From CAXBDP01 sp963974465 (GTDB taxonomy: Bacteria; Bacteroidota; Bacteroidia; Cytophagales; Cyclobacteriaceae): DNA of 64,000 bases. Below, piece after piece: positions 62,922 through 64,000 of this stretch. Under the pieces are notes generated by a model. It was not told where the DNA came from. It worked only from the letters and a program-made list of their open reading frames with translations, and made no database searches. The translations under genes and the position numbers were made by a program. Each line of letters opens with the position of its first letter. The stretch's first letter is position 1. The stretch is from NCBI GenBank assembly GCA_049340005.1, contig JBMPIY010000011.1; one strand, 5' to 3'.

Positions 62922-63932
62922 ATGGGCATAGAACAAAGGATAAAGGCATTACATTTTCTTGGCGAATATTTCAGAAATGTGAACGAAGCTGAGCTTTCAA
63001 TGTTATGCGCAGATGCTCGCAATACCAATCCCTGGTTTGTAGAAGATTACACAAGACTGGCTTTCAATGGCTTGAAAGAATGGTTGCGGGAGGATAATCT
63101 TAGAAACTGGCTAAGTCCATACCTCCCAATCGACCCAAAGCCTCAAACAATCGGGTTGGTATTGGCCGGTAATATCCCATTTGTTGGTATCCACGATATT
63201 TTGAGCGTCCTTATTACTGGCCACAAAGCCAAATTAAAAATTTCCAGTCAGGATATAGTGCTTACTCGATTTTTCCTGAAAGGACTACGAGAAGTGGAGC
63301 CTCAACTTGCCGATCGACTAGAAGAGGTATTTATGCTCAAGGAAATCGATGCGGTAATTGCAACAGGCAGCAACAATACCTCCCGCTATTTCGAAACCTA
63401 CTTTGGCAAGTACCCCAATATTATCCGCAGAAACCGAACCTCTATTGCAGTATTAGACGGCACTGAGAGCCAGGCAGATCTTGATAATTTACACGATGAT
63501 TTATTCCTCTATTTCAGCTTAGGCTGCCGAAATGTGAGCAAAATCTATATTCCGGAAGGTTTTGATTTGATTAGATTAATAGAAGCTAGCAATCGCTTCG
63601 CAAAGCATTTTGAGCATCATAAATACCTAAATAATTACGATTACAACAAAGCGGTGTATCTAGTGAATAGAGTTCCACATTTGGACAGCGGATATTTTAT
63701 GCTCAAAGAAGATAAGGCTTTGGTTTCACCTCTTTCGGTGATTTTTTATGAATACTATCAAGACTTGGACGCATTGAAAGAAATCATTGAGCAACAGAAA
63801 GATAATATTCAGTGCATAGTTGGCAACTCATCGATCATTCCTTCTGCCATTCCATTTGGGCAAGCACAATTTCCCAAATTGAATGATTATGCAGATAATG
63901 TCGATACAATCGAATTTCTGAAAAACCTGTAA
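62922..63932 (+). CDS. Acyl-CoA reductase, LuxC-type
   Basis: 336 aa of the LuxC/acyl-CoA reductase family (PF05893), which reduces acyl-CoA to aldehyde with NADPH. Key segments: NPWFVEDYTRLAFNGLKEWL, GLVLAGNIPFVGIHDILSVL, and IRRNRTSIAVLDG. The likely acyl-binding cysteine sits in FSLGCRNVSKIYIP, as in LuxC. The family in Bacteroidota has no luminescence role and may take part in wax or aldehyde metabolism. It is divergent from ferredoxin; it starts with ATG at 62922. Confidence 0.88.
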   Translation: MGIEQRIKALHFLGEYFRNVNEAELSMLCADARNTNPWFVEDYTRLAFNGLKEWLREDNLRNWLSPYLPIDPKPQTIGLVLAGNIPFVGIHDILSVLITGHKAKLKISSQDIVLTRFFLKGLREVEPQLADRLEEVFMLKEIDAVIATGSNNTSRYFETYFGKYPNIIRRNRTSIAVLDGTESQADLDNLHDDLFLYFSLGCRNVSKIYIPEGFDLIRLIEASNRFAKHFEHHKYLNNYDYNKAVYLVNRVPHLDSGYFMLKEDKALVSPLSVIFYEYYQDLDALKEIIEQQKDNIQCIVGNSSIIPSAIPFGQAQFPKLNDYADNVDTIEFLKNL

Positions 63933-63936
63933 GTTC

Positions 63937-64000
63937 ATGAGTGCAAATGCTAAGCGATTTGAAATTCCTTCTCCATTTGCTTTAGCCATTGGGCTTACTT
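63937..64000 (+). CDS. Truncated gene at window end
   Basis: ATG at 63937 opens MSANAKRFEIPSPFALAIG, cut off by the window edge. The start of a hydrophobic stretch (PFALAIGLT) hints at a membrane protein such as a short-chain fatty acid transporter, but 21 residues are not enough to decide. It follows the LuxC-type gene by 4 bp, so it is likely co-transcribed. Confidence 0.5.
   Translation, partial: MSANAKRFEIPSPFALAIGLT

Larger units (their letters stand above)
491..63386. repeat. Over-represented octamer GCGGGAGG / CCTCCCGC, 30 copies
   Basis: Start positions read as CCTCCCGC on the plus strand: 491, 3356, 5118, 7508, 9822, 10161, 10417, 12304, 16619, 33009, 36136, 39328, 41629, 47894, 49520, 53532, 57639, 63379. 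As GCGGGAGG: 2166, 4423, 6321, 10812, 11424, 30008, 34453, 38072, 41202, 50984, 54298, 63086. The split is 18 to 12, so there is little strand bias. Copies fall in all codon phases: AGG (GCG GGA GGn), REx (CGG GAG Gnn), and PPA, LP and SR on the other strand. Four are intergenic (16619, 30008, 33009, 34453). The base after GCGGGAGG is most often A. Function unknown; see findings. Confidence 0.9.

Noticed and set aside
1..64000. KOPS (FtsK-orienting) explanation for the octamer
   Set aside because: KOPS-type sites are strongly biased to one strand per replichore; here the orientations are 18 to 12 and alternate closely.
1..64000. DNA uptake sequence explanation for the octamer
   Set aside because: Uptake sequences are usually longer (about 9-12 bp) and often form inverted pairs in terminators. 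The octamer copies are single, mostly within genes, and no pair forms a hairpin.
57777..64000. CRISPR array near the Cas6-like gene
   Set aside because: I scanned the flanks for regularly spaced repeats and saw none; neither do 22-23 kb REP modules have spacer-like variation.

Overview
The window reads as a chromosomal segment of a Bacteroidota bacterium, most likely order Cytophagales. Several markers are typical of that phylum: a very large secreted protein with a type IX secretion (T9SS) C-terminal sorting domain, a DUF5103/T9SS plug protein, a PUR-alpha-like DUF3276 protein, Bacteroidota-style -7 elements (TAnnTTTG), A-rich leaders without clear Shine-Dalgarno sequences, and AT-rich base composition. 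There is one tRNA (Asp-GTC), no rRNA and no CRISPR array.

Layout. 0.1-8 kb is a divergent acyl-CoA catabolic locus. On the minus strand are an acyl-CoA dehydrogenase, an MDR-type reductase and a MaoC hydratase. On the plus strand are an SDR, an ACAD10/11-type acyl-CoA dehydrogenase, an APH-fold kinase, a 3-hydroxyacyl-CoA dehydrogenase and a GNAT. The plus-strand set resembles the 4-hydroxyacyl-CoA (levulinate, lva) pathway. 8.3-12.6 kb carries housekeeping or catabolic genes (PlsC-like acyltransferase, urocanate hydratase, patatin, metallo-beta-lactamase fold). 13-16 kb is a MacB-type permease with its PadR regulator. 16.7-31.3 kb looks accessory. It has AraC and HxlR regulators with SDRs, an S41 peptidase, a REP-associated transposase beside REP-like hairpin arrays, Tag glycosylase, secreted hydrolases, a broken gene, an IS110-family remnant and the 3' end of a group II intron. 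31.9-43.4 kb is core: accA, sterol-desaturase-like protein, tRNA-Asp, DUF389 protein, CCA/poly(A) nucleotidyltransferase, pyrG, yidC. 43.4-45.3 kb is a gene graveyard with a duplicated T9SS gene tail and a transposase remnant. 45.3-51.9 kb is the giant T9SS cargo nuclease. 52.4-64 kb is again mostly core (sugar dehydrogenase lipoprotein, ABC-F, T9SS plug, ychF, AI-2E permease, DUF3276, DUF58, ferredoxin, LuxC-type acyl-CoA reductase) plus a solitary Cas6-like gene.

The strongest unexplained signal is nucleotide-level. The octamer GCGGGAGG/CCTCCCGC occurs 30 times, on both strands, in all six reading-frame phases and in intergenic DNA, where well under one or two copies would be expected at this base composition. 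It is absent from 16.63 to 30.0 kb, which is almost exactly the accessory region. That pattern suggests a genome-signature site such as a Chi-like recombination sequence that recently acquired DNA lacks. Other points of note are the RAYT-REP array, a tandem 0.4-kb repeat that duplicated the 3' end of the DUF389 gene, the orphan Cas6 and the split ACAD10/11-like module.

Many computed open frames begin at TTG. Where an in-frame ATG nearby fits the family better I moved the start, and I say so in the entry.
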